A stretch of 64,000 bases of DNA from Megamerina dolium (GCA_963854835.1 OY978525.1:4483501-4547500), one strand, 5' to 3'. Shown: positions 24,204-37,908, counted from the stretch's first letter. Translations and numbers: made by a program. Notes: a model not told the origin generated them from the letters alone.

Positions 24204-27200
24204 GTATGTGAGTGGAGGAGTGTAATGTATAGTGGGTAGAGGCGATAGAAAACCACTGAGCACCGATGTGTTGTCGACGAAATGCAATTTCTAGTAATTT
24301 ATGATGGATTTTTTCTTTTGTTTGCGCTTTTTTCCTTTTTAAATTCATTACTATTTTTATTTTTTGTAAACATGAAAACAAAAAGTATTTTGTAAATTGC
24401 TATTTTAGACATTAACTTTTGTGTGCATCATACAGTTAAGTTGTTAAGTTTTGTTGAGTTTGTTCTAAATTTTACCCACACACATACATATGTAGTTACA
24501 TATTTGGTACATCAGTAATGCAGTTAAAAGCCCTAATCGCTAGTAAAATTTTCATTATTGTGAGAAGAAATATTATATTTTTTCGAAAAATTTCAAATAT
24601 TGTATGAAAATTCCACTGTAAAGTGCGTTTCATCGCATTGGGGCCCCAAAACCGAATGGATGGAAAATGTCGTGCAGTGTCTTGTGCAAAAAACAAGATA
24701 AAAACCAATTTATTATGTTGTATAATTTATTTAAATTCATTTTATCAATTAAAATTTGAATATTCTAAAAAAAAAAGCATACATATATCTACATATTTAA
24801 AACAATTTAATTCTTTCTTTAGGGTATACTAGGTAATAATGGCGTATACATATTACATGGATATTTACCATTATAATAATTTAATTATTTCCATTGATGA
24901 GCGCATTACGTAAGATGAACGATAAACAAATGCCTATCTGGTCACATTATATGTATAACATATATGGTATAATAAATTGGCATTCATGCTGATTTATTAA
25001 TACATATTGCTTTAAAATAAACGGCAATTATGTATTGTTCGTCTTTTGTAATACCAAATTTGTTATTATTCATCTTTTTATTTGAAATAAAAAACACTAT
25101 TAGTTTCCTTACCTTTTCTTAGTTTAAAAATCCATTAAGTCCCTTTGAATATTTACCATTGAAAAAGTTAGACTTAATTTGTGCTATGTAATTTCTTTTT
25201 CCATTTTTTTTTATTCTTATTTTCTTAGTGAAAGCAATTGGGTTGATTTCGAATTAAGTTTAACTGATTATTTAAAAAATTCTTGTAATACAAACAAATA
25301 AAATGATCTATGCAATAGTAAACAAGAAAACAAAATGGATTTTTCATTTAAATATTACTCAGCATTTGGGTGAAGATGTGTTTGATGATTGAATATTGGG
25401 TATTTTGGAAAATATTCCAAAATTTTGCTAATTTTTGAATCCCCGGAATGAACTTTTTTTATGATAAAATTCAAAGTTATATAAATTAATAATAAAAATT
25501 AATTTTGGCACCAACCTAGCTTCAATAATATGTGTAAATGGCCAACAAAAAAATATAATTTTGTTATATTCGTCCATCTTCATAATAATCGATTCTGACG
25601 TGATTGGCAACACTGTCAAAAATAATTCATCTAGTTTCTATATTACTTTGAACAAAGTGATCGTATTTACAAAACATAATTATAAAATGAACTAATACGC
25701 AAATATAATGAAGATAATACCAATGTGACGCAAAGAAACGTGATAATTCCATATTTCATCTACTTGTACCTAGCACATCCTTAAATACAATATTAACAGA
25801 GGCTTTAGAAGTACTTCTAAAATCTCTGCTGATAACAGCACACTGTTATTTTACTATGTTAAAGCTCTGTAGTATTAAAATGGTGTTAAAATTGAGAAAC
25901 GCATTTGTCACGTTTCGTAAACTTATTTCTCATTTAGAAAATTTATTCATCTTGCAGACGGTCACGGCCAACTCTTTCAGAACGTGTTTAGGCCGTATAA
26001 CGAGGTATAGGTGTGTTAATCAAAAGGTTAAAAACTATATCAAGGTGATTTTGTTTCTACCACCAATTTTGCGCTTCCACGATGTAAAATTTGTTCAATA
26101 TTCCTCACCTTCCGATCACCAAGTTAAAAAAAAAAGGTTATTTGAATAATTTTGCGTGAAAATTATACACATTTTGGAATTTGCCATTAGTTTACCATAA
26201 ATATTCGCGTCAAAACAAATAGGAGAGTTAAAGGATAGGGACTAGAAACGGCACAAATTCAATTGTAATACAGGTAATATAAAGTAAATTGCCACAATAA
26301 AATTATTGTTATTGTTCTTTTTCACTGCCCAAAAATTCATTAAACAGCATTTTATTTTAATGGCTTTCAGCGCGCAAGAGCTCGTTTCCGCTGAGGTTCT
26401 TTTATCACTTGCAAGAGGCTTCGAAGGACCTTTTGGTCGATATTTTTCTCCATTATTGTTGTACGAGTTATTCAATTTTGATTGTGGAGTGGACCCGGAT
26501 TGGATACTTAACGATATCACAGAATTATCGAATAGAATAAGTACAGAACAGAATGATCTAATAGAAGTTATTTTTAGCTTTGTCAGAAATTTTTTTTTTT
26601 TTTGGCAAATTTATATTTTCTTTAAAATTTTGCTATGAAATTTTATCTGAAATACCCTGTATATGTATTTCTATGTGTTGATAATCTTTAGAATTCAAGA
26701 ACGTCTGCACTTGCTTATCACACTAAACCTTTTGTTAGCGAGTCAAAACAAGTTTATTATTACAAATGCACGCATAATTCTATTTGTATCATGATTAATA
26801 TTAAATATAGCTGGGCATTAAATATTTCAATTCTAAATTGCCGACATTCACTTACAACATTGTGTAAGAACATAAACAGTAGAGCTATCGGAAAAATATA
26901 AGGGAAATTTTTGCAGAAAGCGATTTTGCCAAAAAAAAAAATAATAATAATAATTATAAAAATTTAATCAAAATATTTGCAAAGTTTTAATTTAGCTTTT
27001 CGATGCAAGCTAAAATTATTAAATTCCATTTTTTGAATGTTGTAAGGAAAATTGAAAATTTTTTTATTTTTTTTTTTTTTCATAAATCAGTTAATTAGAT
27101 TAAACATAAGAAAACTGCAAAATTTTAGAACCTTTGCTGAAAAAATGTTATTTTAAAAAACATTTCAATATCATCGGAAAATAATATACATATTTTGTAA

Positions 27201-28009
27201 TCCAAAATGTAAAAAGTTTAAAAACTTTCTTTTAATTTTTATTTTCATGAACAAATTAAAAGGAAAAAAAAATACATTGAAAAAAAAACACAAAAAACTG
27301 TTATAAGAAAAAAATATATTTTTCCAACTTATTCAAAAATTCTTGTGAAATGAAATAGAGGAACATTTTGTAATTTTTGTTTTTAGAAAATCGAATACAA
27401 AAATTAAAATTTTCTAAATTTGGATAGATCTAATATTCCATTAGAACAAAATTCACTATTAAATTATTACCGAGTACAAGTGCACTTAATCACTCACTCA
27501 CATTTTGATTCTTTTATTATCGTACTCACCAAACCTCCGTCACCAACAATTGATAAGGGAGAGCCATGGTTATTCCGTTCTATTTAGTGACAGCGAGAGA
27601 GAGAGAGAGTGTGAGCAAAAATCAGAGCGCATAAGTAGCATATCTCGATCGCATATTGAAATCGATTTTATTATGTGTGTAATTACAAAATGACCGTTAT
27701 CATTGGATGTACGCGATTAACTTTTGTATTGGGGTGTTATAATTGTATTATAATTTTTTTATGATTCTGCTGTAATCAGTCAGTAGAATATTTGTACAGA
27801 AAAACGAAGAAATATTATAACATTTCAAGCTACATTCATATGCAAGTAATATGTATAAAGAAACAAAGTAAATATAATTTAGTAAACAGTGACCATTGTG
27901 AGTTGTAAGTGATAACATTAAGCGACAATAATTGACGATCTTGAAGAACAAAATCTTATCGAAATTAAATAGCAATACAAGGTGCATTGAATTGCCTACA
28001 AAAAAAAAA
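24204..28009. other. Intergenic DNA between Rer1 and SOAT
   Basis: AT-rich with no gene I can support. TTGGCAACACTGTC at 25604-25617 matches the promoter-like motif seen elsewhere and might mark an unannotated start site. A short stretch at about 26385-26490 (GAGGCTTCGAAGGACCTTTT, CTCCATTATTGTTG) looks like the 3' body of the SINE family. The part from 27480 to 28009, with an AG repeat at 27593-27611, is the likely SOAT promoter and 5' UTR. Confidence 0.45.
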
Positions 28010-29959
28010 ATGGTGGAAGAACCTGGAAGCAATATGGAACGTAAAATCAAAATGAACTACAAAGATGGGAACAATGGTGAGTAAATTGCTTAATTTAAAA
28101 GTGAGATTAACCAATATCAATCTCCAAACTATTTGTATACTTAGAATCGTCCATCGCGAATAGCAGCAATTCTGAAATTAATTTAATTCAAATGAAATTG
28201 GAACATTTTCGTGCAAACATCCTTAAGGATGTGGATAATCGTTTATCGGGTATGATCGATGAAGTGCTACAAGAAATAAGTCAGCACGAATTGCGAGCAC
28301 ATGAATTTCGTGCATTTACAAAAACACACCAACAATACGCATCAACATGGATTAACCGTGCTACAGTCGTCGATTCACCCCCAAACGCACTGATATCCAA
28401 CACAGATATGCCAGATAAGAATCGTGGAGCCAATGAAATCCAATGTCCAGAGACGTCAGAGGCAGAGGCAAATACTACGAGCGATATAAGCAAAACGAAA
28501 AAGCTGCATCGATCTTTGCCTGATAAGGTGTTTGTTGCGCGCCAATCATATTTGACCGCCTTATTGGAAGTGGATCATATAAAAACCATTTACAACATTT
28601 TTCAATGTATTCTCATTACATTACTATTGAATTGTATTAGCCATGATTATTTTGTAGAGGGCAGGTAAGCTGTTTACCCCACCAATGAATTCATATCGAA
28701 TCCATTCTAATCATTTACTATTTATAGAATCAATTTTGGATTTGGCACCTTCAGAAAAGGTTTTGCTAAATTGCATCTCGTTTTGGGTACCTGGTTAATG
28801 GAACATGTATTTGTATTTGGCCTCTATTATGCTTTCACAGGATGGGCAACAATACGTGCCAAATTATCAAGGCAACGTATGTTGAGTGTTTATTTTCCTC
28901 GAAGAAATTGTAATTTATAATATTAATTTTTCAGAAGCTCTTCAACGTTTTTGGTCGCACAGTTGCCTGATTGTCTACATAAGCTCACAATTGCTATTCT
29001 GTGTAGTTGGCTCTTCGCTTTGTCTTAAATTGGATTTACCATTTGTTACCGCCTCTGTATTGCTTTTGGAGACAACACGTTTGCTCATGAAAATGCATTC
29101 ATTCGTTCGATACAACTGCAGTCGTGTCATCGAAGGCAAATTAAAATCGGACGACGATCAGACACAATTACAAGCAAAAGTACCACCATTTCATTGTTAT
29201 TTGTATTTTCTCTTTGCACCGACTTTGCTCTATCGTGACACATATCCACGTACGTCGCATATTCGTTGGAAATTTGCGTTGGCTCGGTTCTTTGAGGTGG
29301 TTGCCATTGCATTTATCTATAGTTATCTTTACGAACGTTACATCAAGGTACATTTCCACAACTACGGACTGGTTGAAATGAATGCATCCGCACTTATTAT
29401 GAAATATTTCGGCATGACAATGCCAAGCGCTATAATATTGCTATGTGGCTTCTATATGCTTTTGCACTCTTGGTTGAATTTCACTGGTGAATTGTTGCGT
29501 TTCGGTGATCGTATGTTCTACAAAGATTGGTGGACCCAATCCACATACGAGGGTTACTATCGTAATTGGAATGTTGTAGTACATGATTGGTTGTACGAAT
29601 ACATCTACAAAGATTGTTACACCTATTTATTCAATGGTAGCAAAGTAGCAGCCTCACTCACGGTGTTTATGGTATCAGCATTGGTGCATGAACAATTACT
29701 CGGCTTTGCACTACAAATATTTTTCCCCATCATGTTTATGTCATTTGGCATACTTGGTGTAGCATTTGTGTTTATAACGAGAAAAGCTCCCAAATCAATT
29801 GGAAATATTTTCTTATGGAGTACTCTGATTCTTGGCAATACAGTAAATGTATCACTCTATAGTATGGAATATTATGCTCGACTGAATTGTCCAATGGCTT
29901 ACAATGGTACATGGAAGGATTATATTATTCCAGCTGTATGGAGTTGCTATCATCGTTAG
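28010..29959 (+). CDS. SOAT: Sterol O-acyltransferase (ACAT/SOAT, MBOAT family)
   Basis: Exons 28010-28076, 28145-28664, 28728-28876 and 28935-29959 give 586 aa. SOAT enzymes are multi-pass ER membrane proteins that transfer a fatty acyl group from CoA to sterols, making sterol esters for lipid droplets. The N-terminal ~150 residues are polar and cytosolic. Membrane helices start near TIYNIFQCILITLLLNC. The family signature FYKDWW is at about residues 440-445, followed by YYRNWNVVVHDWLYEYIYKD. The conserved MBOAT histidine is in SALVHEQLLGF at about residue 497. The start at 28010 is the first ATG after an A-run and gives a normal-length protein. AATAAA occurs 9 bp after the stop and again at 30082. 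Flies are sterol auxotrophs, so the role is handling dietary sterol. Confidence 0.93.
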
Positions 29960-30628
29960 TTATCGATAATAAAATTTAAATTTAAATAATAATTGATGCA
30001 ATTTTTATGTCTATGTTATATTATATTACATGTACATTTAATTATTAAGTCGAATCATAGTGAAATATATAATTTTTTCAAAATAAAAAAAATGTTAAAT
30101 TAAAAAAAGATTCTGTTTAAGCTCGTTTAATTAGAAATATTAATGTTGGATTTCTGATCGGACTTAAAAACTTACTTATAGCTATTGCGCTATTGTTCTT
30201 CCCTTAAGTTAGCGAATAATTTTAAATTATAAGTTACTTAATAATAAATAAAAAATAAACAATTCAGCGAAAATATAAGAACTGATATACTTTAGCACAC
30301 TTAATGCGGTAAAATTCGTAGTTCTTTTAAAATTATATTAATTTCAAATAAACTACATAGAGAATTTTTAATTTCGATGAAAGTTTAAAAAAATTATTGA
30401 ACCAATTGGTAACCTCATTTTTAATTCACCAAATAAGTGCGCAAATTTTTGTAAAAGCAATTGGCAACGCTAGTGTTCTACTTACAATTTGACAGCTTCT
30501 ATGTTTATACATTTTGCACATATATAAGAAATATTTGCAGTTTTGATTGGCATTCTGATTGGCGTCATGTAAAGATAGCAAAAATATTTACAATTTACAG
30601 AAAGATTTATCAGTGGAACAAAAGGAAA
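29960..30628. other. SOAT 3' UTR and Gasz promoter/5' UTR
   Basis: The interval holds the SOAT poly(A) signal (30082-30087) and the promoter-like motif at 30461-30474. No other gene is seen. Confidence 0.6.
30461..30474 (+). promoter_or_regulatory. Candidate core-promoter motif upstream of Gasz
   Basis: TTGGCAACGCTAGT lies 155-168 bp before the Gasz ATG. Nearly the same word precedes SDHAF2 and Mlh1. It resembles the Drosophila Motif 1 core-promoter element (YGGTCACACTR). The call is by recurrence and position only. Confidence 0.45.
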
Positions 30629-32349
30629 ATGCCTGCTTTAAATTATGGACCACCTGAATCAGACTCTGAAGATGATTACGATGGATTCTATTTTGGAGAT
30701 GATGTATGTATAACCTTAAATGCCAATTTAAATTGATTTTCCCATAACATAATATACATAAATATTCCATCATTATAGATAATAAAAAAGGAGCACAAAT
30801 ATTACAATGTATCGAATCCTGATCATGAATTACGAGATGCTATAATAGATGGAAATTTAGATTTGCTTAAGCAACAAGTAGAAGCAATAAATTTTAATGC
30901 AAATAAAACATTAAGTGGTAATTAGTATAAGTTTACGATTATTATAAGTATTTATATTATGGAAATTATTTTTAATTTTTCTAGATGGTTACACATTACT
31001 TATGCATGCATGTGATGAAGGGAACTTGGATATTGTTAGCTATTTGCTTGATGAGAAACATGCAAATCCCAACAAGCACTGTGATTCAAGAACACCACTT
31101 ATGTCTGCTTGCGGATGCATCAGCAAGGATGGATATGTTATTGAAAGAATTGTTACACTCCTACTGAAACATGGTGCTGTAATCAACGTATCGGATAAGT
31201 ATGGCTGCACACCATTTATGTTGGCTTGTCAAAATGGCCATGTAGCAGTTGTACGCTTGATGATCAAAGATGTTTCCTTCGATGCTGTTGATAATCAAGG
31301 CTGCACTCCAATTTTTCATGCCATCGAAAATAATCGAGTAGAAATCGTTAAGCTTCTCGTCGAGGCGGGTGTTAATACCACTATTGCAAATGCTAAAGGT
31401 TACACACCATTACAAGTAGCACAATTTCATGGTTTCTACGATTTGCTCGATTTACTGCCAAAAGAGAAAGAGTCATATGTTGTACCTTCACAATTTCTGG
31501 GCTATAATACGTTGCGTGATTATATACCACGGATCTTTTTAAAATCAGAATGCCCTGAGTATTTTCAGGAAATCAATTGTATATTACTCTCGATCAATAT
31601 GGAACGCTTTTTAGAATATTTTGCAAAGGAACGCATATCATTAGCACAATTTCTATGTATGAATGATCAGAGCCTAGCTGAAATAGGCATTGCTTTTCCT
31701 CTATATAGAGTAAAAATTATGAAAGGCTTATTAGAGTGAGTTGCACAGATGTATTATATTTTAGTATTTTATTAAAGAAATTTTTTTTTTCGATTTTCAG
31801 TTATCATTTGCATCATTGGTCGAAAAAATCAATCGCGCGTGTGAGTAAATCATCTCAAGAAAAGTATGTTTCAATGTATTTTACATTTGAAGTACTAATG
31901 ATTTATTATTTTTTTCCAAATAGTTTCTATGAAATTCTCATGATCACCGCCAATCATCTACAACATTTAGTAATTATAAATTCCACTTTACGGTTCATAC
32001 AAAATAATATAAAAACTGGTCAACTGGGTGCACTCAGCGCAGAGCATTTACATAGTATGGAACGCAATTTAAATGCATATCGTACAACAATAAAGGATCT
32101 CAGAAAAACTGTGAAATATGTAAGTGCAAATACTATAAAATCAATACTCATTCAATTGATTCAATTCAACTTTTTTGTTTTCATTTTCAGTTATCATCAT
32201 TTAGTCCCCCAAAGAATCCGCTTTATATTGATTACGATGAGTATCTGGCTGAACGTAAGCGTCTTAAATTGAAATGCTATTTCAAGTATACTACCATTAT
32301 AATCGGTATTTCCGTGGTCATTTGTTTAAAAGTGAAGAACATTTTCTAA
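30629..32349 (+). CDS. Gasz: Gasz / ASZ1: ankyrin, SAM and membrane-anchored piRNA factor
   Basis: Exons 30629-30703, 30779-30917, 30985-31735, 31801-31863, 31924-32119 and 32191-32349 give 460 aa, close to the ~475 aa of mammalian ASZ1. The acidic N-terminus (PPESDSEDDYDGFYFGDD) is followed by ankyrin repeats at about residues 45-215 (DGYTLLMHACDEGNLDIVSY, DKYGCTPFMLACQNGHVAVV, NQGCTPIFHAIENNRVEIVK). A SAM domain follows at about 263-325 (MERFLEYF, LAEIGIAFPLYRVKIMKGLL), then a coiled segment. A C-terminal transmembrane tail (YTTIIIGISVVICLKV) would place it in the mitochondrial outer membrane. Known role of the family: scaffold for primary piRNA processing on mitochondria in germ cells. AATAAA is at 32385-32390. 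It sits head-to-tail between SOAT and SDHAF2. Confidence 0.93.
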
Positions 32350-32981
32350 ATTAACCTTAATTTGTGGACAAGTAAAATTACCTAAATAAAATTGCGTTTT
32401 TTTTTTTAATTATTGCATAGATTTTATTATGCTACATTGTATGTACATATATAGATAGTATTGCATTTATTGTTATTACTTTTCTTATCAATTAAAGAAA
32501 TGAATTACTGCAAATTAGCATTGTTGAAAAAATATAATTAAATTGAATTGAATTGTTTCTTGTTAATAAATAAATTTTCGCTGCGAAAAAAAGTGATTTT
32601 CAAAATTATAACAATGACATATTTAATTTTCACTATAGAAAATAATTGATAAGAGGTATTGCCCTTGTAAATCACAAAACTTCTACATCTTATCTCTTCT
32701 TCTGAAAATAAAATTTTTCTACTGGTCCATTACTAAAATTCATCATTTTTTTTCTATTAAAAGATTAGATTGTTGAAAAATTATAATTTCTTGTGAACGC
32801 CAAGATTGCTGTATTCGATTCTCTTCGGGTTACAAAATATCCCAACGATTTTTCACCACAAAATGATTGGCAACACTAACAATATCATATGTTTTTGTTA
32901 CTATAGTATTTTTGTTTAGGAAATCCAAATAGGCAGTGAGGTTCTATAAATTAAAAAAAAAAAAAAAAAAACAAATACAAA
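32350..32981. other. Gasz 3' UTR and SDHAF2 promoter/5' UTR
   Basis: Short AT-rich interval containing the Gasz poly(A) signal and the promoter-like motif at 32867. No further gene is seen. Confidence 0.6.
32867..32880 (+). promoter_or_regulatory. Candidate core-promoter motif upstream of SDHAF2
   Basis: TTGGCAACACTAAC lies about 100 bp before the SDHAF2 ATG and matches the motif before Gasz and Mlh1. Confidence 0.5.
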
Positions 32982-33602
32982 ATGTTTCGACAATTGTTGG
33001 TAAGTAGTTATATAATATTACATCTCAAAAATTAATAATACATTACATAATCATTCACAGAACTCCAGCCTTCATAGAACTCTTACGCCATTGCTGGCAC
33101 GCAGGCAACCATTTGCCGCAGCTGCGGGTGATGGTGGTAATAGGCAACCACCTAATGAAGATGTCATCAATCATGCCGATGTGCCTATTGTAGATTATGA
33201 GGATCCAGATTATTTACCACTACCTGAATATCCAATTAGACAAAATGAGCCATTAGAAGTACGCAAGCAGCGGTAAGTTATAGTAGATATATAAATTATT
33301 AGATGTTCTCATACTCTTATTTGCATTTAAGACTCGTCTATCAATCACGTAAACGTGGTATGTTGGAGAACGATTTACTATTGAGCACATTTGCCGCCAG
33401 ATATTTGAAAGAGATGAATGCTGCACAAACAGAGCAATACGATCAACTGATTAATGGTGTCACAAATGATTGGGATATTTATTATTGGGCAACTAATGTT
33501 AAACCTACACCACCAGAACATGATAATGAGATTATGAAATTACTAAAGGATCATGTTGCAAATGCACAACGCGAGCAACGCTTGAGACAGCCTAATTTGT
33601 AA
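32982..33602 (+). CDS. SdhAF2: SDHAF2, succinate dehydrogenase assembly factor 2
   Basis: Exons 32982-32999, 33061-33272 and 33332-33602 give 166 aa. SDHAF2 (Sdh5) acts in the mitochondrial matrix and promotes covalent attachment of FAD to the SDHA subunit of complex II. The N-terminus [20 protein letters not shown] is Arg-rich and amphipathic, a typical matrix presequence. The conserved domain starts at about residue 76 ([20 protein letters not shown]) and contains [19 protein letters not shown], the family hallmark. AATAAA is at 33682-33687, so the 3' UTR runs up against, and may overlap, the convergent Mlh1 transcript. Flies often have more than one SdhAF2 paralog; I cannot tell which this is. 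Confidence 0.93.
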
Positions 33603-33745
33603 AGCAACCTTAATAATTAGATCGTACACGTTACACGTTATCAGATTTTGTTTAGTGATGCCCAAGAAATGAATTAGTACTAATAAAATCTCTGTATTAT
33701 ATTTAATCTTATATTATTTGCAATTCAATATACATGCACCTATAT

Positions 33746-36037
33746 TTAACAACGTTCAAACACCTTATAAAGTTTTGATAAATTTGTTAATTCGTATAGA
33801 TGTTGTTTAAGTACATTTGGTGGTAGTAGATACTGCTTAAAAGCTGGATAAATGACATGTTCCACCATCCACTTATGACGTTTAGGGTGTTCATGCAATT
33901 CCACTTCAGATACTTCAGTATAAAAACGTGCAGTTTCTCGACAAAATGTTTCAAAGCATTCCTCTTCGGTTTCCCATTCGACTTCGGTAGCCAAACGTAA
34001 CATATAAATTGGCAAAAAAGTTGTGTTTGGGCAATGATTTTGTAGTAAAGCCGGCAAGGATTCTAATTCTCCATTCGATGATATACGCAATCCGAAATAT
34101 TCACGCATCATTGGCGATTTCTCAACCAGAATAGCTGCAGCACGTTCTGCCAACTCATTTTTATCACCATCCTCTTCCGTCCAGCCACTTTCCTCGGTGT
34201 CGAGTGCTATTAGAATTAGGCCTTTTACCGGAAGCGGTGATTCGATAGCGATTTGTGGCATATTCTGAAACTCATACACCAGCCGTTGATAAAATAGCTC
34301 CTCACTGAAATGGGGAATTCAACATAATTCGCTTTGCATGCAAATAGTTTTGTCAGAGTTTATTACCTAAATTTTAGTGTATTGCACATATATAATTTCG
34401 TTTCATGTTGAAACAGTGCAAATACTTTGTCGACCACACCTACAAAAACCATTTCCTTCATCGTTTTACGCAGTAGTATGCTACAACCATCTTCCAATCG
34501 TTTTTGCATATTCAAAATGCTAGTCAAGCGAACTTCTTTTGACTTTTTCACTGCTGTCGCGCGAAATTTTTCATCCTCGCATGTACTGGATGTTTGCGAT
34601 GATGGCAAGGAGGATCGGAAGTTACTCGTTTTCAAGATGTTCGGATTATCTTGGCTTATGAGAAATTTATCCAATTTTTGCTCTTTAGCATCAGTACGTA
34701 TCATATCTTTTGCATAGGTCCTATCACCCGATTGAGATTTATTTGAAGAATCACCGTTGTTTGAGGCATCCGCTAAAGTTTCGCTTAAACTGGGTATTTT
34801 TAATTGTTTATAGAAAATACGACTGTCGTTACAGCCCAACAATTTCATCTCAATATTATTCTTGATTTTGGCAATAATTTCATCCTCATACAGAAAGCGA
34901 ACTTCATGTTTTGTGGGATGTACATTTACATCGACATTTGAAGGTATTAACTCAAGACTAATGTAGATAAATGGATGCATTCCACGGGGCAAATACGTAC
35001 TGTAAACGTTTTCGATGACTGTTTTCAATGCTAAAAGAAGATGAATTTTGAGAAAATATTGCTTGTATATTCTCTTGAAGGCATACGATATACATACATG
35101 GAGATTCCACTAAACGATGATTAATAAATAATAGGAAAATACATTTCTTCGCTGAATAATTTGCTTTGGTTATATGGCCGCGCATTGAGAATTTATGTAC
35201 ATCATCCTTAAATTCTATGGCCAACAATTCACTTGCAATTTTTGCACCATATATAATTCGTATATTCTGTTCTGTTGTACTATCGGATGATGTTTTTAAT
35301 GTTGGCTGTTCGCCAAATTTTTTCAACGTAAATCCTACATGCGGATTGTGTATTGAATACTTTGAAACGACGTCTGATATTCTTTGAAATTCCTCTGCTG
35401 GAGATTTTAAACATTGCTTCCGTTGTGGCATATTATAGAAGAGATCTTCTATCGTAATTAGAGTTCCTTGATTTCCGGCACACAGTTTGGGTGGTGCTTT
35501 TAATTTACCATCTTCATAAGAAGCTCTAAAGTATGTCAAATCGGTTATATCCAAAGTTATAAATGCACAAACATAGCGAATAACTAGGACTTACTTAAAA
35601 CCACAGCGTTCATGTGCGGTTTTTGTTTGTATGGTCAAATGGGCCACATGACTCATGCTTGCCAGTGCCTCACCACGGAAACCATATGTTGCTATACTGG
35701 TTAAATCCTCAAATGTGCTCAATTTCGATGTAGTGAAACGTTCGCACACAATCTCCAAATCTTCCCTGCGTATACCAGTACCATTATCTTGAATTTGAAG
35801 CATTTTTAGACCACCTGATTTGACAGTAATTTGTATGCAATTGGACTTGGCATCTAAACTATTTTAAAAAATATAATATTACATCAATGGTTAAAAAAGA
35901 GCAGATTGGAATGCTTTGATTCCATACCTATTTTCTAAGAGTTCTTTGAGAGCATTTGCTGGTCGTTGTATAACTTCACCAGCAGCTATTCTATTTACAA
36001 CAACTTCGTCTAATTTTCTGATTTTACCAGGTTCCAT
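33746..36037 (-). CDS. Mlh1: Mlh1, MutL homolog for DNA mismatch repair
   Basis: Exons (minus strand) 36037-35928, 35858-35595, 35525-35098, 35030-34367 and 34304-33746 give 674 aa, normal for the family. Mlh1 pairs with Pms2 (MutL alpha) to act after MutS in mismatch repair. The GHKL ATPase motifs are present: KELLENSLDA with the catalytic Glu, [16 protein letters not shown] and [18 protein letters not shown], then the second domain with [16 protein letters not shown] non-conserved linker follows, and the C-terminal dimerisation domain ends in FERC, the invariant Mlh1 terminus that contributes to the Pms2 nuclease site. The stop is 144 bp from that of convergent SDHAF2. No frame breaks are seen. 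Confidence 0.95.
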
Positions 36038-36122
36038 TTCAATAGAAATAATCACATAAAATAATTACAAACCAATTTAGACTGTCGGAAGATATTTTTT
36101 GACCGGAATATTCAAAATAGGA

Positions 36123-36137
36123 CGATAGTGTTGCCAA
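36123..36137 (-). promoter_or_regulatory. Candidate core-promoter motif upstream of Mlh1
   Basis: On the minus strand TTGGCAACACTATCG ends 86 bp before the Mlh1 ATG. It is the same word as before SDHAF2 and Gasz, in the same orientation relative to the gene. Confidence 0.5.
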
Positions 36138-37397
36138 GCTAACAATTTCGGTATACACAATAATTACAAAGAACATTGAACTTTTTGGTAATTAGAAAAA
36201 ATGGAAAACGAACCTTTTTGTATCGAGGAAATTATTTAATAAAAAAATTATTGCTAGCATTTTCCACATACCGGAAGTAGACGTTTGTCAACGTCTAACG
36301 TGGAACACGCTGGCGCTTTGTGAATTTGAAATCCCACCAATCAAAACTAAAATATAAAAAAAAACCTAATGGCTAATTATTAATAAAATAAAAATTTTAC
36401 GTATTTGTAGATTTATGAAAAAAGCTCATTTTGACATTTTCAATTTAGGTATTTAATGTTTGCAATGAAATTATCTGGTAACCTTACGACTGTGAATGTT
36501 TAACATCAAACTTATTTAATTTTTATTATCAACAATAACAACATAAAACGATATAGCAAAGCATTTTTATAAAATACAGTCATCATACTTTTGGAAATAA
36601 TCACAAAAAAATCAAATCAAACTCAAAATATTCAATCGTATTGTGATATTATCAGAATGTAAACAAAAACTGTGAATTACTGAAAAATGTAAATTCACAA
36701 GTGATTTTGAAATCTATCCATTTCATTCCATCACATGAATGTCAAAAATTATTGCTGTCACATTTGACCAAACAACCAAAACGTAACGCAGACGTCAGTC
36801 GGTTTGTGGCTTTGCTGAGTGTTGGATGTATTTTTGTGATGGTACGGAAGTTTATTCCGTTTTGATTCTTCTTAATTTTTCACACCAAATGGTATTTGTA
36901 AAATATATTTTTAAATGAAAATTTAAAGAAATTTGTGCAATAAATCAAAAGTGTAAACATAGAAGAAAGTGCAATTACAGTGTATAATTATCAATTTCAT
37001 AGAGAAATTGGGAAAAAAGAAGCCACACATTGGCGGCGAACGCATTCTTTTGTTTATTTGATGTGAGTGTGTGTTTGTGTGTGTGTGTGTGTTGATTTTA
37101 ATGAAGCATCTATCAATAGCGGTGGAAGTTGTGTTGATTTTTTTTCAGTAAAATTCTCATCATCATAAAATCATTCTGTAATTCAAAGTAAAGTCAAAAG
37201 TTGAAAGTGGAAATTATGTGAATTGTGTGAATTCTTAAAGAAATCTAATTGTTTTAGTTAATATAAGTGAAGAAGAAGAAGAAGAAGAAGTAGCAAAACA
37301 ATATTCTATATCTACTACTACCACGAGTATAACAAAAAAAAAAAAAGCAACAGAAGTAATAGTAGCATCAGCAGCAGCAGCAGCAGCATCCAACAAG
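36138..37397. other. Divergent intergenic region and 5' leader of the next gene
   Basis: The left part belongs to the Mlh1 promoter. A TCAGTC word at 36795-36800 fits the arthropod initiator consensus and may be the start site of the downstream gene. (GT)n at about 37073-37092, (GAA)n at 37268-37291 and (GCA)n at 37370-37390 lie in the putative 5' UTR. No coding exon other than 37398 is evident. Confidence 0.45.
36795..36800 (+). promoter_or_regulatory. Possible initiator (TCAGTC)
   Basis: TCAGT is the arthropod initiator consensus. It lies about 600 bp before the ATG at 37398. Short words like this occur by chance, so the call is weak. Confidence 0.25.
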
Positions 37398-37908
37398 ATG
37401 CATTCGCTGAGCGCAACGGCGCAGTCAGCAATGCTGCTCTGTACAAATGCTTCTTGTTCAACACAATGCAATAACAAGAAGAAGTATACGAAGCAACAGC
37501 ATCCACATATGGGCGGCAGTGCTCATAGCACATTAGTGCATTATTTGAAATTTGCCATATTTTTGCTATTCCTATTCAATTTTATATGTCGCACATATGG
37601 TGCTGCATCGTCTTCTATACCCTATGGTGATATACAATTTGCAGCGCGTAATCGTGCATTTGCACGTGAAATATCCGATGCTCATGAACTTACTGGCCAC
37701 AAGTTGGTTGGCATTTCTTCGCCATTCGATTCATTTGCGGAAGCTCACAGCAGCAGTCATGTTGAGAGTGGTATCGATACCAGTACTAGTAGTAGTGCCA
37801 GCACTCGTTACGATATGGATTTACGACGTTCAAGCGCTGCCACTGATCGTCGTCAACAAAAGCATCGTCAGTCTGGAAATGGAAAATTAAAAACTTTTAC
37901 TGAAAACC
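37398..37908 (+). CDS. First coding exon of an unidentified secreted or membrane protein
   Basis: ATG at 37398 opens a 170-codon exon ending at a strong donor (AACC/GTAAGT). The protein has a polar N-terminal stretch of ~47 residues, then a hydrophobic segment (LKFAIFLLFLFNFICRTYGA, about 50-69) that would act as a late signal peptide or signal anchor, then a Ser/Arg-rich region with IPYGDIQFAARNRAFAREIS and an Arg/Gln-rich end. Codon use and composition are those of a real exon, unlike the surrounding AT-rich DNA. No continuation exon is seen in the remaining 26 kb, implying a very long first coding intron. I do not recognise the gene. Confidence 0.75.
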